The position numbers and the translations under genes are program-made. Shown here piece by piece: positions 1 through 10,766 of a DNA stretch of 64,000 bases (position 1 is its first letter; each line of letters opens with the position of its first letter). The notes under the pieces were generated by a model. That model made no database searches. It was not told the origin of the DNA and saw only the letters and a list, made by a program, of their open reading frames with translations. Origin of the DNA: Lineus longissimus (lineage: Eukaryota > Nemertea > Pilidiophora > Heteronemertea > Lineidae). The stretch is taken from positions 12,712,001 to 12,776,000 of the forward strand of contig NC_088317.1 in assembly GCF_910592395.1 (NCBI RefSeq), read 5' to 3'.

Positions 1-140
1 TCACCAGAACACGATCTTAGTATGCCAACCTGATGCCAGATCCCGATTCCGCTTTTTCTATAAACCCAAGGAACGGCAGCTAAAACAAACATGGCGTCCA
101 GTACTTTTGCTGGACGCATACTAAGATCGTTTTCTGGTGA
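1..140. mobile_element. Palindromic miniature element (MITE)
   Basis: The first 25 bases (from TCACCAGAACACGATC) return as an inverted copy at 116-140 with one mismatch, enclosing about 90 unrelated bases. There is no open frame. The left target-site repeat would lie outside the window, so the superfamily cannot be assigned. Confidence 0.7.
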
Positions 141-298
141 TAATTATTCAAAAACTAGGTTTGCAAACTCCACCAAACTTCTAAATCTTGTTTATTGAAA
201 GTGTTTTAGGAGCTTGAAAACATTTTTAACCATATACACCCTATTATTTCGCGTTGGACGCCACTGGTCGCCACTGGACGCTAAATAGGATGACCCGT

Positions 299-523
299 CT
301 CGAGCGCCACCCAACGTCTGTTTTTTTATACGACCGCGTTCGCCGACGTCCTCTTTCACAAAAACATGTGAGGGAAGTTTGCGCGAGCGCCACCCGACGT
401 CTGTTTTGATATACGACCGCGTTCGCCGACGTCCTCTTTCACAAAAACATGCAAGACAAGTTTGCGCGAGCGACGACCGCTTACAAAAACATGTACAGAT
501 TTTTTGCGGTTTTCACGGCCCAT
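299..523. repeat. Tandem GC-rich repeat, family M, copy 1
   Basis: A unit of about 83 bp starting GAGCGCCACCC occurs twice (about 299-381 and 382-464) and runs on into a tail ending GGTTTTCACGGCCCATA. The last 90 or so bases recur inverted at 45041-45150 and stop at the same GGCCCATA, so this is a dispersed repeat with a defined end. BEL gag sequence begins directly after it. Apparent reading frames here match no known protein. Confidence 0.6.
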
Positions 524-524
524 A

Positions 525-1140
525 ATGGAGACCTATGCAACAGATGCCAGAAAGAAGAGATTACGGGCTGCCTAGAATTCAGCTGGAAAAGTTTGATGGG
601 AAAGTGGCGTAATACCGAGGATGGCGTGCGGCATTTCGAATAGCGGTAGAAGATAAGCCCATGAGGGATGAAGAAAAGATACTCAGACTGAAGGGTGCGC
701 TCTCCGGGAAAGCCAAGGCCTATACTACAGAGCAATACTTGGAGGCCCTAAGACGTCTTGAGAAAGGGTATGGAACCGACAAAAGAGAAGGAAACAGATT
801 GCTTGAAAACTTGAACAAATTCCCTCCGATACGCGACGATGACCAAGAAAAAACCAAGAAATTGAAGGGACTACTTAGCTGCCTCCATACAGTCATTTCG
901 TTCATGGAATCTGTTGGTCGAAAGGAAGAGATGGGAGATGGTATGCTCTATACGATATTAAGAAGTAAACTTCCAGAGGGGGAGCTGTTTATGTTTCAAT
1001 GGCAGAGACAGACCCAACGCCCGGATTCCCTAGAAAGCATGAAAACCTGGCTTGAAGACTTGGTAGAAATGAAGACGATAGTGAAGAAGGCGATTGCAGG
1101 AGTAGAATCAGGACCAAAAAGATCCTATGACAAGAATGAA
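525..1140 (+). pseudogene. BEL gag, N-terminal part (DUF1759-like)
   Basis: The frame opens at about 525 and reads through LPRIQLEKFDG, the usual opening of BEL gag DUF1759 domains, then meets an in-frame TAA at 616-618. It continues with YRGWRAAF and the leucine/lysine-rich helical region typical of this domain (LRLKGALSGKAKAY, then EALRRLEKGYG). The coding sequence is cut at about 1140 by a repeat insertion and resumes after 3165. The stop at 616 and the insertion both rule out function. The assignment to gag is by family resemblance; no enzyme motif is expected here. Confidence 0.8.
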
Positions 1141-1604
1141 CAAGAGGCCCAAGGGCCTGGCGCTCAGCTGAGTTAATATCATTAATATCTTCCCGGTGTT
1201 TAGTTCATTATGCATGAAAATGGCATGCTCCATGGTATTTGATATCCTTTTGCGTTCACTACGGTACCAATGTTTTTTTTTGGTTGACATAATTATGCCA
1301 CTGTTCATTCCTCAATCCTGACCATAATTTGGGTGAAATCATCGTATGAAACATGAAGTTTATGCCATGAATGAGGATACTCATTGTCATAGCCTCGTTT
1401 ACAAGTACGAAGTATTTTCCCGCGAATATTCAAAACTGCTTGGCTCCTTGCCAGTTAAATAACATGTGACTATACACAAAATAGAAAACTTTGATGGAAA
1501 TTGTAAATCAATTTTTTATCTATCAGGGGAAACAAGCTGATGATGATCAAATAAATCATTCAGGAGAAATCGTTTTGTTGCTGAAGCTTGCATGACGAAG
1601 TTAA

Positions 1605-1939
1605 AGCGAACTGGAACCGCCGAGCGATTTATTCAACTTTTCGACTTTCACCGCCCGAGAAAGTCGAACTTCCAACTTCATATTCGAGTTCAGATTTGTA
1701 GCTCCGCCCCCAGTGCCCGAGCATGCGCAGTTCAATTTGTTATTATTGAGAATCATGTGAGAATCATGTGAGTCATGCGATCTTTCATTCATGAGTTTTC
1801 GTAGTAAATTCCATAGTAGTGACGTCACTCAATGATTGACAGCTAGGCGCCATGTTTCATTCATGCCTCGTTCTGATCACCCGATACGCGGGAAATGAAA
1901 ATGAGGTCATACGAACTGGCTCGGCGGTTCCAGTTCGCT
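1605..1939. mobile_element. TTAA-flanked miniature element
   Basis: Perfect 21-bp terminal inverted repeats starting AGCGAACTGGAACCGC lie at 1605-1625 and 1919-1939. The target tetranucleotide TTAA flanks both sides (1601-1604, 1940-1943). Length is 335 bp with no coding capacity. TTAA duplications are made by piggyBac and Kolobok transposases; the termini lack the CCC of canonical piggyBac. Confidence 0.85.
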
Positions 1940-3065
1940 TTAATGCTAAACCTTTTCTTGTGCTCTACTGCGCCACCGTAGTTTTCTATTTAGACCAGCG
2001 ATGACGTCATTTCTGGTGATTCCCTACGTTGTCCAATGAGCGCTTTTTAAAATGTGCCATTTGGTATTGTACAGTATGCAATGTATTTTTTTCAGCGCTG
2101 CCAGTTGCCGAAGAGAATGCCGTAGCTCCCTCAATTTCCAATCAATTTTTATGGGAGTGACATTATTGTATTGCTTAGAATGTCTACTTTTTACTCATGA
2201 AAGAATCGTAGAACTAAAACATAATAGGCGAACAGAATCATGCCGATTCACTGCACATACTGTGGGAATTCTCCACTTCAAAATACATCGGCGATGTCAT
2301 CGCGAACAGAGCATGCACTTCCGATATCGTTTTCACAGAAATGTCGCCAAATATTCAAGAACTAATTTCTGAATTTAGTCCCTAAAGACCTTATGACTAC
2401 CACTGAAACGAACTAGTGATAATATTGCCTACCAGACTACTTTTTAAGCAGAAAATTGGGTACTTGAGTGTCATTGAGCTCCAAGATTATTGCACATAGC
2501 GTAAACAACATGCCGCCATTTTGTCTCCGCTTCGGTATTTCGTACGCCGCTTATAATGCACCTTCTCAATTAAAACCAACATAATAAGGCCTTACATCGT
2601 TGATTGAATAGGAACACCACACGAAACACAATAAAGTGGGGGTACAATCGATTACGAAGCTGAAGTGAACAGTGATTTATTCCTGGAGCTACTGCTTTTG
2701 TTGTGTAGCTGCCATGTTTTGAGAACTGGCAAATAGGAGACTTCATTGATGGCTGACGTCATCGGGCGGGAATTTGAATCGGCAGAAATAATTAAAAGGC
2801 AGGTAGCGCCCTCTCCTGTTAAAATTTTGAACTTTTTCTCAATAAAATAGATTTTCAAGAATTTTATCTTAATATTAGAGCATATTTCGACTAATTCTGC
2901 TGCTCCTAGGCCGATATAGGCCAGTTTCCTTCATGCACTCTCGCTCGCAGGAAGTAGGTCGAATGGCGACAAATTTTGTTTTGAAAGTAGAGTTTGACCA
3001 GAAGTATCCAGAAATGCAAAATTGAAGTCTCTAGGTCTTACGGTTACAAAATGTGCACCATGGGT

Positions 3066-3112
3066 TTAACGGACGGATGGATGGATGGATGGATGGATGG
3101 ACAGACGGACGC
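3066..3112. repeat. GGAT microsatellite with GACGGACG
   Basis: A run of GGAT units followed by GACAGACGGACGCC. The same tract precedes the 3' hairpin in the family B copy at 37720-37770, so it belongs to the element and is not a chance microsatellite. Confidence 0.75.
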
Positions 3113-3165
3113 CACTGAACAACTTATTTGACAAGCTCGGCTGACTTAGTCAGCTGAGCTAAAAA

Positions 3166-4205
3166 AGAAGAACCTGGCCTAGTAAAGAAAGAAGGAATGG
3201 TACATTCACTACAGGAGATGTAAAATGCCCGCTATGCAGTAAGAGTCATCATCCCAGGGACTGTGAGAAGTTTATCGGCATGGATGTAGGCAGCAGATGG
3301 CGAGCTGTGAAGCAGAAGGGATTATTTAAATGGTGCTTGGATCAAGGTCAACGGGCTTTGCAATGTACAAAACCACGAGAAGATGGCAAGCCTTCACACC
3401 ATCCACTACTGCGGAAAGATTATTCCAAGAAACCACAGTCTAATCAGTCCAAAAAGGAATCTGATAACAACAATCCAGCCTCAAACAACGATCCACCCCC
3501 AGACCAGGCGCATGGCAACCCGAGAGATAACAGCAACCAAGTTAACACCAACATTGGGAGTTACATATCCATGAGAACCATTCCAGTTGTGCTGCGCCAT
3601 GGAGAGAAAAGCATAACGACAATGGCGATGCTCGATGACGGTTCAACTGAGACTTATATCAATGAATATATTGCACATGCAACATTGGGAGTTACATATC
3701 CATGAGAACCATTCCAGTTGTGCTGCGCCATGGAGAGAAAAGCATAACGACAATGGCGATGCTCGATGACGGTTCAACTGAGACTTATATCAATGAATAT
3801 ATTGCACATGAGTTGTATCTCCCTATTGTGAAGAGCCTGAAAAAGACTTCCAGAGTGTTTGGCAATAAAGAGGAAGAATATAACACGTTGAAGATTAAGA
3901 ATCTCGGAATCCGTGGAGTAAGTGAGGCAGAGGAATTCACCTTAGCAACCATCTGGACCCATCCGGTGCTGGTAGGGAACGCACATTTGATCGACTGGAA
4001 GACAGCAGCAAGGGAATGGCCACATCTCCAAGACATGCCATTTGCAAAACACCCACGGAGACGACGTGTTGGGATCTTGGTAGGGAACCGACATCCATAC
4101 CTTCATCATGCTATGGAAGAAGTGAGGAGGAGGAGATGGATGTCAGGAGTCCCCCATTGCAAGAAGAACACCCCTCGGTTGGACTTGTATAGGACCAACC
4201 TGTAG
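3166..4205 (+). pseudogene. BEL gag zinc knuckle and aspartic protease
   Basis: After the family B insertion the gag frame resumes and shows a CCHC-type knuckle (CPLCSKSHHPRDC, about 3220-3258), then a basic, proline- and asparagine-rich linker. The protease follows, recognised by LDDGSTETYI (first copy near 3628, second near 3759), the BEL version of the Asp-Thr/Ser-Gly active site. A 131-bp tandem duplication covers this motif; since 131 is not a multiple of three, the frame shifts between the copies, and the second copy lies in another frame that runs to 4205. The product could not be made as one polyprotein. Confidence 0.8.
3549..3810 (+). repeat. 131-bp tandem duplication over the protease motif
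   Basis: The segment from CAACATTGGGAG to ATTGCACATG at 3549-3679 is repeated head to tail at 3680-3810, essentially identical base for base. This points to a recent event compared with the many other lesions of the element. Confidence 0.9.
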
Positions 4206-5460
4206 GATGGATAAAGACCAAGATGATCAATGCAGCTGATCCTTTCGAGTTGACATGGATGACAGCGATGAGGTAAAAACATGGTTCAAAAGATTTGGGA
4301 ATTGGAGGCCGTTGGTCTTGCACAGCCAAATTGCAGTAAGCAGTCAGTCATCATGTCCGCGGAAGAAGAATTAGCAAAGCAGAAAGTGACCGCTTCAATG
4401 GTACTCCAAGATGGTAAATTTCAAGTCGCTACCCCCTGGCGAGAAGATAGACCTACGTTACCAGATAACCTAAAAGCTGTGTCAAGAAGACAGAGTAAAA
4501 CAGAAGAAAGACTCCAGAAAACCGACCCCAATTTCTATGAAAGGTGTACCGAGAAGATCCAAGAACAAGTCAAGAAAGGCTATTTGAAATCGATCGGAGA
4601 AGTAAACCAGATGACACCAGGAGACTTTTACATCCCCATCTTTCCTGTCAGAGATGAGAGTCGAGAAACAACCAAGATTCGAATGGTCCTGGACTGTGCT
4701 GCCCGATTCGAAGGAAGAAGCCTGAATGATACCATTTTACCTGGGCCGAACCTGTTGAATGATTTGGTAGATGTCTTACCAAGATTCCGCCGATTTCCAG
4801 TAGCCATTTCCGGGGATATCTCTGAGATGTTTCTGCAGATCAAACTAAGCCCTGAAGATAGACCGTACTACAGAATCATATGGGGAGGCAGAGCTTTTGA
4901 GTACCAATGTACCATCTTTGGAGATTGCTCATCGCCATACAAGGCCAATCAAGTGATCAGGGAGCCACGCAGAGAATAGGAAGTCGACCTACCCAGAAGC
5001 AGAAGAGACTATTGCTTAGGCTGTCTACGTAAATGATGGTTTGGATAGTCGCTGCACAGTCATAGAAGGTCAACAAACCCGTGAGCAACGGTCCGATTTA
5101 CTAAAAGAAGCCGGAATGAAGATGCAAAAATGGGTCTCTAGCCACAGTGATGTCGTAGCTGGTGTTGCACAAGAAGACAAGAAAGCGATGGTGAAGATCA
5201 ATGGTCAAGAGACGCTGCCAACACAGAAGGTACTTGGGGTGATATGGAATGCCGAAAAGGACCAGCTCGAGTTCGTATCCAAGAAGCCTAAGCCAGAGGG
5301 AGTTATCACGAGGAGGGGTATCCTGCGATGCATGGCCAGCCTTTTCGACCCCTTTGGGACTCCTAGACCCATTCCGAATCAAGGCCTGGATAACGTTTCA
5401 AAAGAGTTGGGTGAGGACCAAAACATGGGACGCACCACTCGATGAAGACTTGGCGAAATA
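4206..5460 (+). pseudogene. BEL reverse transcriptase (Pao type)
   Basis: An open stretch at 4281-4979 holds the N-terminal RT region and palm motifs: RMVLDCAARF, LNDTILPGPNLLNDL, then SGDISEMFLQIKL with the first catalytic Asp. A frameshift near 4965 and an in-frame TAG at 5012-5014 separate it from the second palm motif at about 5023-5038. That motif reads YVND where active BEL enzymes have YVDD, so one catalytic Asp is Asn. The thumb/connection region follows to SLFDPFG (about 5336), then the frame shifts again and reaches a stop at 5459-5461. The enzyme is inactive on several counts. Confidence 0.85.
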
Positions 5461-5920
5461 ATGGCATGCCTGGATAGAGGGACTGAAGTTACTCGACACC
5501 ATCACCGTAGAGAGGCACCTGGGAATGAACAGGGAAGAAGAAACGGATCTTCACGTTTTTGCGATGCCTCAAGGGAAGCATTTGGAGCGGCTGTCTACGC
5601 CAGGACCGAAAAAGTAAATGGAGAAATCGAACTTCAACTCATCATGGCAAAGACCAGGTTATCTCCATTGAAGGCCATATCGATTGCACGGTTTGAACTT
5701 TGCGGAGCTGTGGTGGCATCAAGATTGGTACAGAAAGTAAAAAAGGCCCTCGAGAGTGGAAAGGATGGAAGAAGATTGGACGTCACCTATTGGACTGACT
5801 CGATGAATGTCCTTTACTGGATTACACAACCAGGGAAAGAGTACAAGCCATACGTCGCTCACAGGGTTGGAGAAATTCAGTCGATCACCGATGTCAGTAG
5901 ATGGAGGCATGTACCAACGA
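5461..5920 (+). pseudogene. BEL RNase H domain (cut by solo LTR)
   Basis: After a further one-base shift near 5546 the RNase H domain is readable. FCDASREAFGAAVYA gives the first catalytic Asp, ARFELCGAVVASRL the Glu, and YWTDSMNVLYWI the next Asp. It ends with the conserved HRVGEIQ and SRWRHVP region at about 5916. The reading frame is cut exactly there by a 1,181-bp insertion and the downstream residues reappear at 7102. RNase H would remove the RNA strand during reverse transcription; here it is fossil. Confidence 0.85.
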
Positions 5921-7101
5921 TGTTCCGATCCGTTCCAAATACGGGCGACTCGTTCAGAAGCCGCGACGATTCGTCCATGATCAATACACCGCGCGGCGGT
6001 ATGTCCGAAACTAAGTACGCATGCGCACTCGCTATGAGTATTATGACGTCATCTACGGACATTATATGTGACGTCATCCGTGACGCGAAGTTTGTGTTTA
6101 TTGTTGGCCGCGGATTGCGCGTTTCTTTATTGTTTAGACGTTAGGGCTCGTTAGGGAGTTTTTCCCAAATGTACGCGATGATGACGTGCCCCATTAACAG
6201 GACGTAACATCTATTTTAAAATGCGTTTCCAAAGTGAATGCATGAGGACAACCCATTTGTGTCGTATATCACTGGAAACGCCCGATTCCCCTGATTCTGC
6301 AGGATGTTAAATCGGGCATTTTATTTCTTTAAATAAATCATAAGCGTCGCATTTGCTCCTAGCTCTGTTCACCATCCCAAATGGCAATATTGCCAATTGG
6401 GCCGGACAATCACGAAAAACCCCAAATATTATACATTTCTTCCTGAATAATTCTTACAGAGACCATTCTCCCATGAAAGACAGTTGCTTACGCTATACAA
6501 AAATCAAAAAAAATCGAGGGTCAACCATTGAACTTTTGAGATATGTTGAATTTTGCACAAATCAGCGAAAAACGCACCAACTGGCACTGGACGGCATTTC
6601 AACACGGGGCCGACGCACATCCCAAGTTCAGTGTACACATACGTCGGCAACAACAGTATAAATGCGTAGTTTCTTGTTAGTCGCCTATTGAGTAGCGCTC
6701 TAGGTTTCAGAAACTCCAAAAAAACATGTCCTTGCGAAAACAACTGCTGAATCAGTGCTGACATACTGTAAGGACCGATAAATCAATGATTTTAGGAACT
6801 ACTAATGAGACCTTACGACGTTTTGACGTCGCAACAAGAAAACTCACTTGAACAACATGGCGAATCTTTAACGCAAGAACATCCTGCGCCGCCTAACCGC
6901 ATTATACCGCATTTTCCGCTTAATTATAAAGCTAGCACGCGAGGCCTTTACGTGAGTAATGTGTAATGTGTAATGTGTAATGTGTAATGTGTAATGTGTA
7001 TATAATGTCAATTAAATGATTTGTGAATTGTATTCTCTTTTTTTTCTATATCCGCCACGTATAGTTGTTTTTTTGTCCTCCGCCGGCTACGGGCTGTGAC
7101 A
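5921..7101. mobile_element. Solo LTR inserted in BEL pol
   Basis: The 1,181-bp insertion begins TGTTCCG and ends GTGACA, so it has TG...CA termini. It is flanked by a 5-bp direct repeat AACGA (5916-5920 and 7102-7106). When one AACGA is removed the BEL frame reads through the junction, which fixes the borders. There are no long open frames. The 5' half is CpG-rich with TGACGTCA-like sites near 6070, and an AATAAA lies near 6331. This fits a solo LTR left by recombination of a retrotransposon of another family. Confidence 0.75.
6957..7000 (+). repeat. (GTGTAAT)n microsatellite
   Basis: About six tandem copies of a 7-bp unit GTGTAAT inside the solo LTR, next to TATATAATG. Confidence 0.85.
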
Positions 7102-8213
7102 AACGAAGCTCAATCCTGCAGACTTAGTGAGCCGAGGACTCACAGTACCCGAATTAGCCAGTTCAAGCCTATCGTGGGAATGACCACAGTATCTGAAAGA
7201 AAAGCCTGTTGAGTGGCCGGAGAATAAAGTAGCTACACCCATCGAGCAAGAAACCTGCGAAAAGTCATCACCCACGTATCATATAAGACCAGCTGACAAG
7301 GAGTTCGAGTTGCATCCCAGCAGATGGAGTGATACCAACCGTCTTATCCGGAGGATGGGATTCCTGCGAAGGAGCATCGAATGGATCCTAAAGAAGCCAC
7401 TTCCAGATGGGTTGAACAGTTGGACTGCTGAGTTGACGGTGGACGAGTTAAAGGAAGCCGAAGATTCGTCTTGTTCGCCAGGCACAAAGGGAGATGTTTC
7501 TAGAGGAAATCACAGCCTGATCATGAGAAAATAGGTCATCCCGTGGGCAAAGAGGCCACAATTTGTGCTATCAGAAGGAAGTACTGGGTTCTACGTACCA
7601 GAGAGGCCGTCCGAGAGTGGGAGAACCAGTGTGCAAGGTGCATGTTACAGAAGGCGAAACCCGTAAATCAGCAGATGGCACCAATCCCAAGATTTCGTCT
7701 CAATCCGCCGCTCAGAGCTTTTGCCAAATGTGGGATCGATTTCGCGGGACCATTCGTCACGAAACAGAGTCGCTGCAGAGTTCGAACAAAACGCTATCTT
7801 GCTGTGTTCACGTGTTTGCAAGTACAAGCGGCTCGTCTAGAGCCAGTTTACACGATTGATACGGACGGATTCCTCATGGCCTTATCACGTATGACCAGCA
7901 GAAGATCCGTTCCCACAGATGCATTGACAGACAATGGCAGCAACTTCGTCGCGGCAGAACGAGAACTCCGGGAGTTAGTCCGAGCCATCGACTGGGACAC
8001 CGTACAGAAGAAGACGATTGGATACCAGAACACTACAGGCATCAGATGGCACTTCAACCCTCCAGGTGCACCCCACTTCGGGGGTGTATTCGAGATAATG
8101 GTGAAGGCAGCGAAACGTGCCTTCAAGATGTCTATTGGAGAAGCGGAGATGAATGATGAAGAATTCCATACCTTCGTTGTGGAAGCTGAAGGGTTGTTAA
8201 ATTCCGCCCGCTG
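7102..8213 (+). pseudogene. BEL integrase (H2C2 and rve core)
   Basis: The segment starts with the tail of the RNase H/connection region (LNPADLVSRG, about 7110), broken by TGA near 7170. An H2C2 zinc finger is recognisable: HEKIGH near 7523 and CARC near 7635, split over two frames. The integrase core is open from 7543 to 8214 and has GIDFAGPF (first Asp), LTDNGSNF (second Asp) and FGGVFEIM (Glu), with 53 residues between the second Asp and the Glu. All three catalytic acids survive. The core would join retrotransposon cDNA to genomic DNA, but upstream damage means it is not made in context. Confidence 0.85.
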
Positions 8214-8622
8214 ATGCCAGCTAGCAGTGATGCAAACGACACGCAACCCCTGACGCCGAACCATTTCCTTCATGGTCAGTTGGGAGGTCAGTTGGCACCA
8301 CCATCAACCGATGAGCTGCGACACAACCCGAGAAGACGATGGAGGCATGTGCAGTCACTCCTAAAGCATTTTTGGAACCGATGGCAGCATGAGCATGACC
8401 AATTCTTCACAACCGCCGGAAATGGTTATACGAAAACGAAAACCTGAGACTTGGAGATTTGGTGATCATTGTCGGTGAGAAGCAAGCCAGAGGTCAATGG
8501 GTCCTAGGGAGAGTCACCGAAGTCTATCTAGGAGAGGATGATATTGTCCGTGCAGCCAAGGTGAAGACAACTGGTGGAAATTATCTAACACGTCCGGTTA
8601 GCAAACTTTGCCAAGTGCGATA
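8214..8622 (+). pseudogene. BEL polyprotein C-terminus (DUF5641-like)
   Basis: After another frame change at about 8214 the sequence reads LTPNHFLHGQLGG, then RRRWRHVQSLLKHFWNRW, the conserved block that follows the integrase core in BEL/Pao elements. A second shift near 8445 leads to GDLVIIVGEKQARGQW and RPVSKLCQVR and a stop at 8620-8622. This is an SH3-like C-terminal domain characteristic of the family. It marks the end of pol; about 230 bp of non-coding sequence and a purine tract follow before the LTR. Confidence 0.8.
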
Positions 8623-8858
8623 ATGTGTCAGTGACGTAAGATGGATGTGAAAGACTCTGATTCGAGAATAAAAGTGACGTTAATCGTTCTTTTCATATCT
8701 GATCATTGTTGATAGAGGACTTTCATATTTCAACATTGGACTTTCACTAGAATTGACGAATACTAATAGACATTGGATTATATTGGACTTTCATAGTGGA
8801 TTGAGTGATAAGGATTTTGGATTGGCCAACCCTTACAGCTGGGCCAAGAGGAGGGGAA

Positions 8859-9014
8859 TGTTGAGAAGGACTTTCGTTTTGTGAGACGTTTAATTCTGCC
8901 AGAGTAGTATAGGCGGCAGCACTTCACTTTTAGTCATGTAGAATTCCCGAGAGAAAACAATAAAGAAATTTGTTCATTGAAAAAGTCGTTTGATGTCGAG
9001 TAAACCGGAGAACA
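8859..9014 (+). repeat. BEL LTR
   Basis: Starts TGTTGAGAAGGA directly after the purine tract AAGAGGAGGGG and ends GGAGAACA, giving TG...CA borders and 156 bp. It holds AATAAA at 8959-8964. No matching LTR is present upstream of gag. The bases after it (AATTTGGTCGCCG) look like a primer-binding site, which would normally follow a 5' LTR. Confidence 0.65.
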
Positions 9015-9561
9015 AATTTGGTCGCCGCTTATTGTCGACCGAGTTGCAATTAATTCAGAAAACAATACGGCGAACAAAGACGCATCTAATGATGTGCCGC
9101 CTGCTTCAATGCACAATTCCTTCTTGTCTAATGGATCGCTTTCTAACGTTCTAAGTAATTCAACAAGCTATCAGAAATGCCTGACCCCTCTGGTAGAAAA
9201 TCACCAGTCCACCATTAATTGTAAAGGGATATTGATTTCAAAGTAATAGATTTTATGTTTAATTGATCTGATAAGTAATACTCAAAAGTGGCTTCATTAC
9301 ATTCTGGTTCATTAATTATGAAGTTATAATCACAGTCCATTTTCTATTTAATTACCAGTTAATTCGAACTCTGTTCTCGGGACTTTGTCCTTTTAACGAC
9401 CTGAAATGCCAGTTCCTGGAATGACAAGCACAGGTTCATAAATTTCTCCCTAACATCTTCCATTTTCTCATTCCCATTCAAAACGATAACCACACATGGT
9501 AAATACTGTTGGTTTTCAATGAATAGATTGAAAGTTGGAAGTGAACAGCCTGACATGTGTG
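9015..9561. other. No recognisable gene; possible BEL 5' leader
   Basis: From 9019 the sequence TGGTCGCCGCTTATTG could be a tRNA primer-binding site. A frame of about 67 codons rich in Asn and Ser, with no start codon, runs from about 9032 to a stop at 9245. I recognise nothing in it. The remainder is AT-rich and unremarkable. Confidence 0.35.
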
Positions 9562-9763
9562 CCGGTACCTCGACGAAAGTAACCCCCGACAAAACTGCTA
9601 ACCCATCACTAATTTATAGCATTGACAATAAAGACACTATACCTTTTTTACCTAGTACTTTTTTAGCTGTACTTTTTTTACCAATACCTTGTGTACCGAT
9701 ACCTTTTTTACCGATAGCTTTTTTACTGGTACCTTTTCGCCTGTAACTTTTTTACCTTAACTT
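9562..9763 (+). repeat. Minisatellite-bearing repeat, copy 1 (ACCTTTTTT)
   Basis: About 80 bp starting CCTCGACGAAAGTAAC is followed by imperfect units of ACC-T(6-7)-ACCTGT/GAT. The same 80 bp and minisatellite recur at 11373-11553. A TTAA element begins at its end. Confidence 0.75.
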
Positions 9764-10068
9764 TTAAAGGCCATATATCAAGGTTTTTTGCCATTTTCTG
9801 CTGTAAGACGATTTCAAAAGTGTACCTAACACTTTATACAATACAGAAAACCAAATGCAATTAGCTCCATCCATTTTGAAGATATAGCCAATTATGTGTT
9901 TGACAACTTGATTACCTAATCAGGCTAGCAACTGGCTTGTTAGAGCCAGGCGGCGGGTTCAGCAAAAGTTGTGATGTAGATCAGGTTATCTGTACATGTC
10001 ATGCAATCATAAAAGCAGGAGGGCCTTAATTAATTATGCACACCTGGAAGTAATGTGTTTCATTCACT

Positions 10069-10372
10069 ATGGTGTATTGTGTGGCTCCGAATTGTGTCAA
10101 GGATAGCACAAAGCAATCGAATGAAGGATGGGACCCATTTTCATGAATTTCCAAAGCCAGTTGAACGAGAGAGGAGGAAGCTGTGGATTCGGAAGTGCAA
10201 ACGTTTGGAGTGTTGGAAGCCTGGGCCTTCGGCCAAACTTTGCAGTGATCACTTTATCGATACGGATTATCACATGAAGCCGGATATCTGCATCCAACTG
10301 AATATTAAATGCCACTTGTTAAAAACAGCTGTTCCAACCATGTCAATTGCATTTAATGCCCGAGGCTGCTGA
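10069..10372 (+). pseudogene. THAP zinc-finger domain, frameshifted
   Basis: ATG at 10069 opens MVYCVAPNCVKDS, the C2 half of the C2CH THAP signature near the N-terminus. One base change in frame near 10125-10135 is then needed; the next frame reads HEFPKPVERERRKLWIRKC, LCSDHF (the Cys-His half) and AVPTMS, close to the AVPT box. The order and spacing (Cys-x4-Cys, then Cys-x2-His) fit a complete THAP domain of about 90 residues. THAP domains bind DNA and recognise transposon ends. The frameshift, and a stop at 10370 soon after the domain, mark it as a remnant. Confidence 0.8.
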
Positions 10373-10766
10373 GGTCGGTTGTTATACATAATGTGTAGGC
10401 CCTATTGGGGCCTGTGATACCGCATAGTGTCTTCTTGTGTTCCAGCCATAGCAAGGTGACAGCGACACAGGTCAGTGTCAGTGACAGCCACTGTCAATGA
10501 CAGATTATTGTCATCTGACATCTAGGGCTATCTAACGTTGCACGGCATTATATCGTCACGTCAAGATGATTGTGCATAATACCGTCACTTTTCAATAGTA
10601 GTTCAGCGTCATGACATAACTGGCGATACAACACTGACGAGGCGAAACAATATTGTGCAACATTAGTCTGTTCAAAAATCATACATGTTATGCATCTGCA
10701 ACCGTCTATCAATGTCTTCTTTGCTATATCGGCAGGTCAATCATGCAAATTGATTAACCACAAATT

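Larger units (their letters stand above)
1141..3165 (+). mobile_element. Helentron-like non-autonomous repeat, family B copy 1
   Basis: It starts with a small hairpin (AGGCCC-AA-GGGCCT), then the box GCGCTCAGCTGA. It ends with a GGAT/GACGGACG tract and the hairpin GGCTGAC-TTA-GTCAGCTGAGC followed by TAAAAA. The 5' box is inverted-complementary to the right arm of the 3' hairpin. It splits BEL gag, whose sequence resumes directly afterwards. The stretch at 2146-2220 resembles 35941-36017 in the second copy. No protein is encoded; a TTAA element (1605-1939) sits inside. Confidence 0.7.
525..9014 (+). mobile_element. BEL/Pao LTR retrotransposon, 5'-truncated and nested
   Basis: Domains run in BEL order on the plus strand: DUF1759-type gag, CCHC knuckle, aspartic protease, reverse transcriptase, RNase H, integrase, and the C-terminal DUF5641-like domain. 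A purine tract (about 8846-8856) and a 156-bp LTR starting TGTTGAGAAGG close the element. No 5' LTR is seen; gag starts abruptly at about 525. The coding frame is broken by stops (616, 5012, 5459, 7170) and by several frameshifts, and two insertions interrupt it: a Helentron-like repeat at 1141-3165 and a solo LTR at 5921-7101. It is a dead copy. Confidence 0.9.

Noticed and set aside
449-643. 64-codon frame at the left edge
   Set aside because: It crosses the border of family M repeat into BEL gag in the wrong frame.
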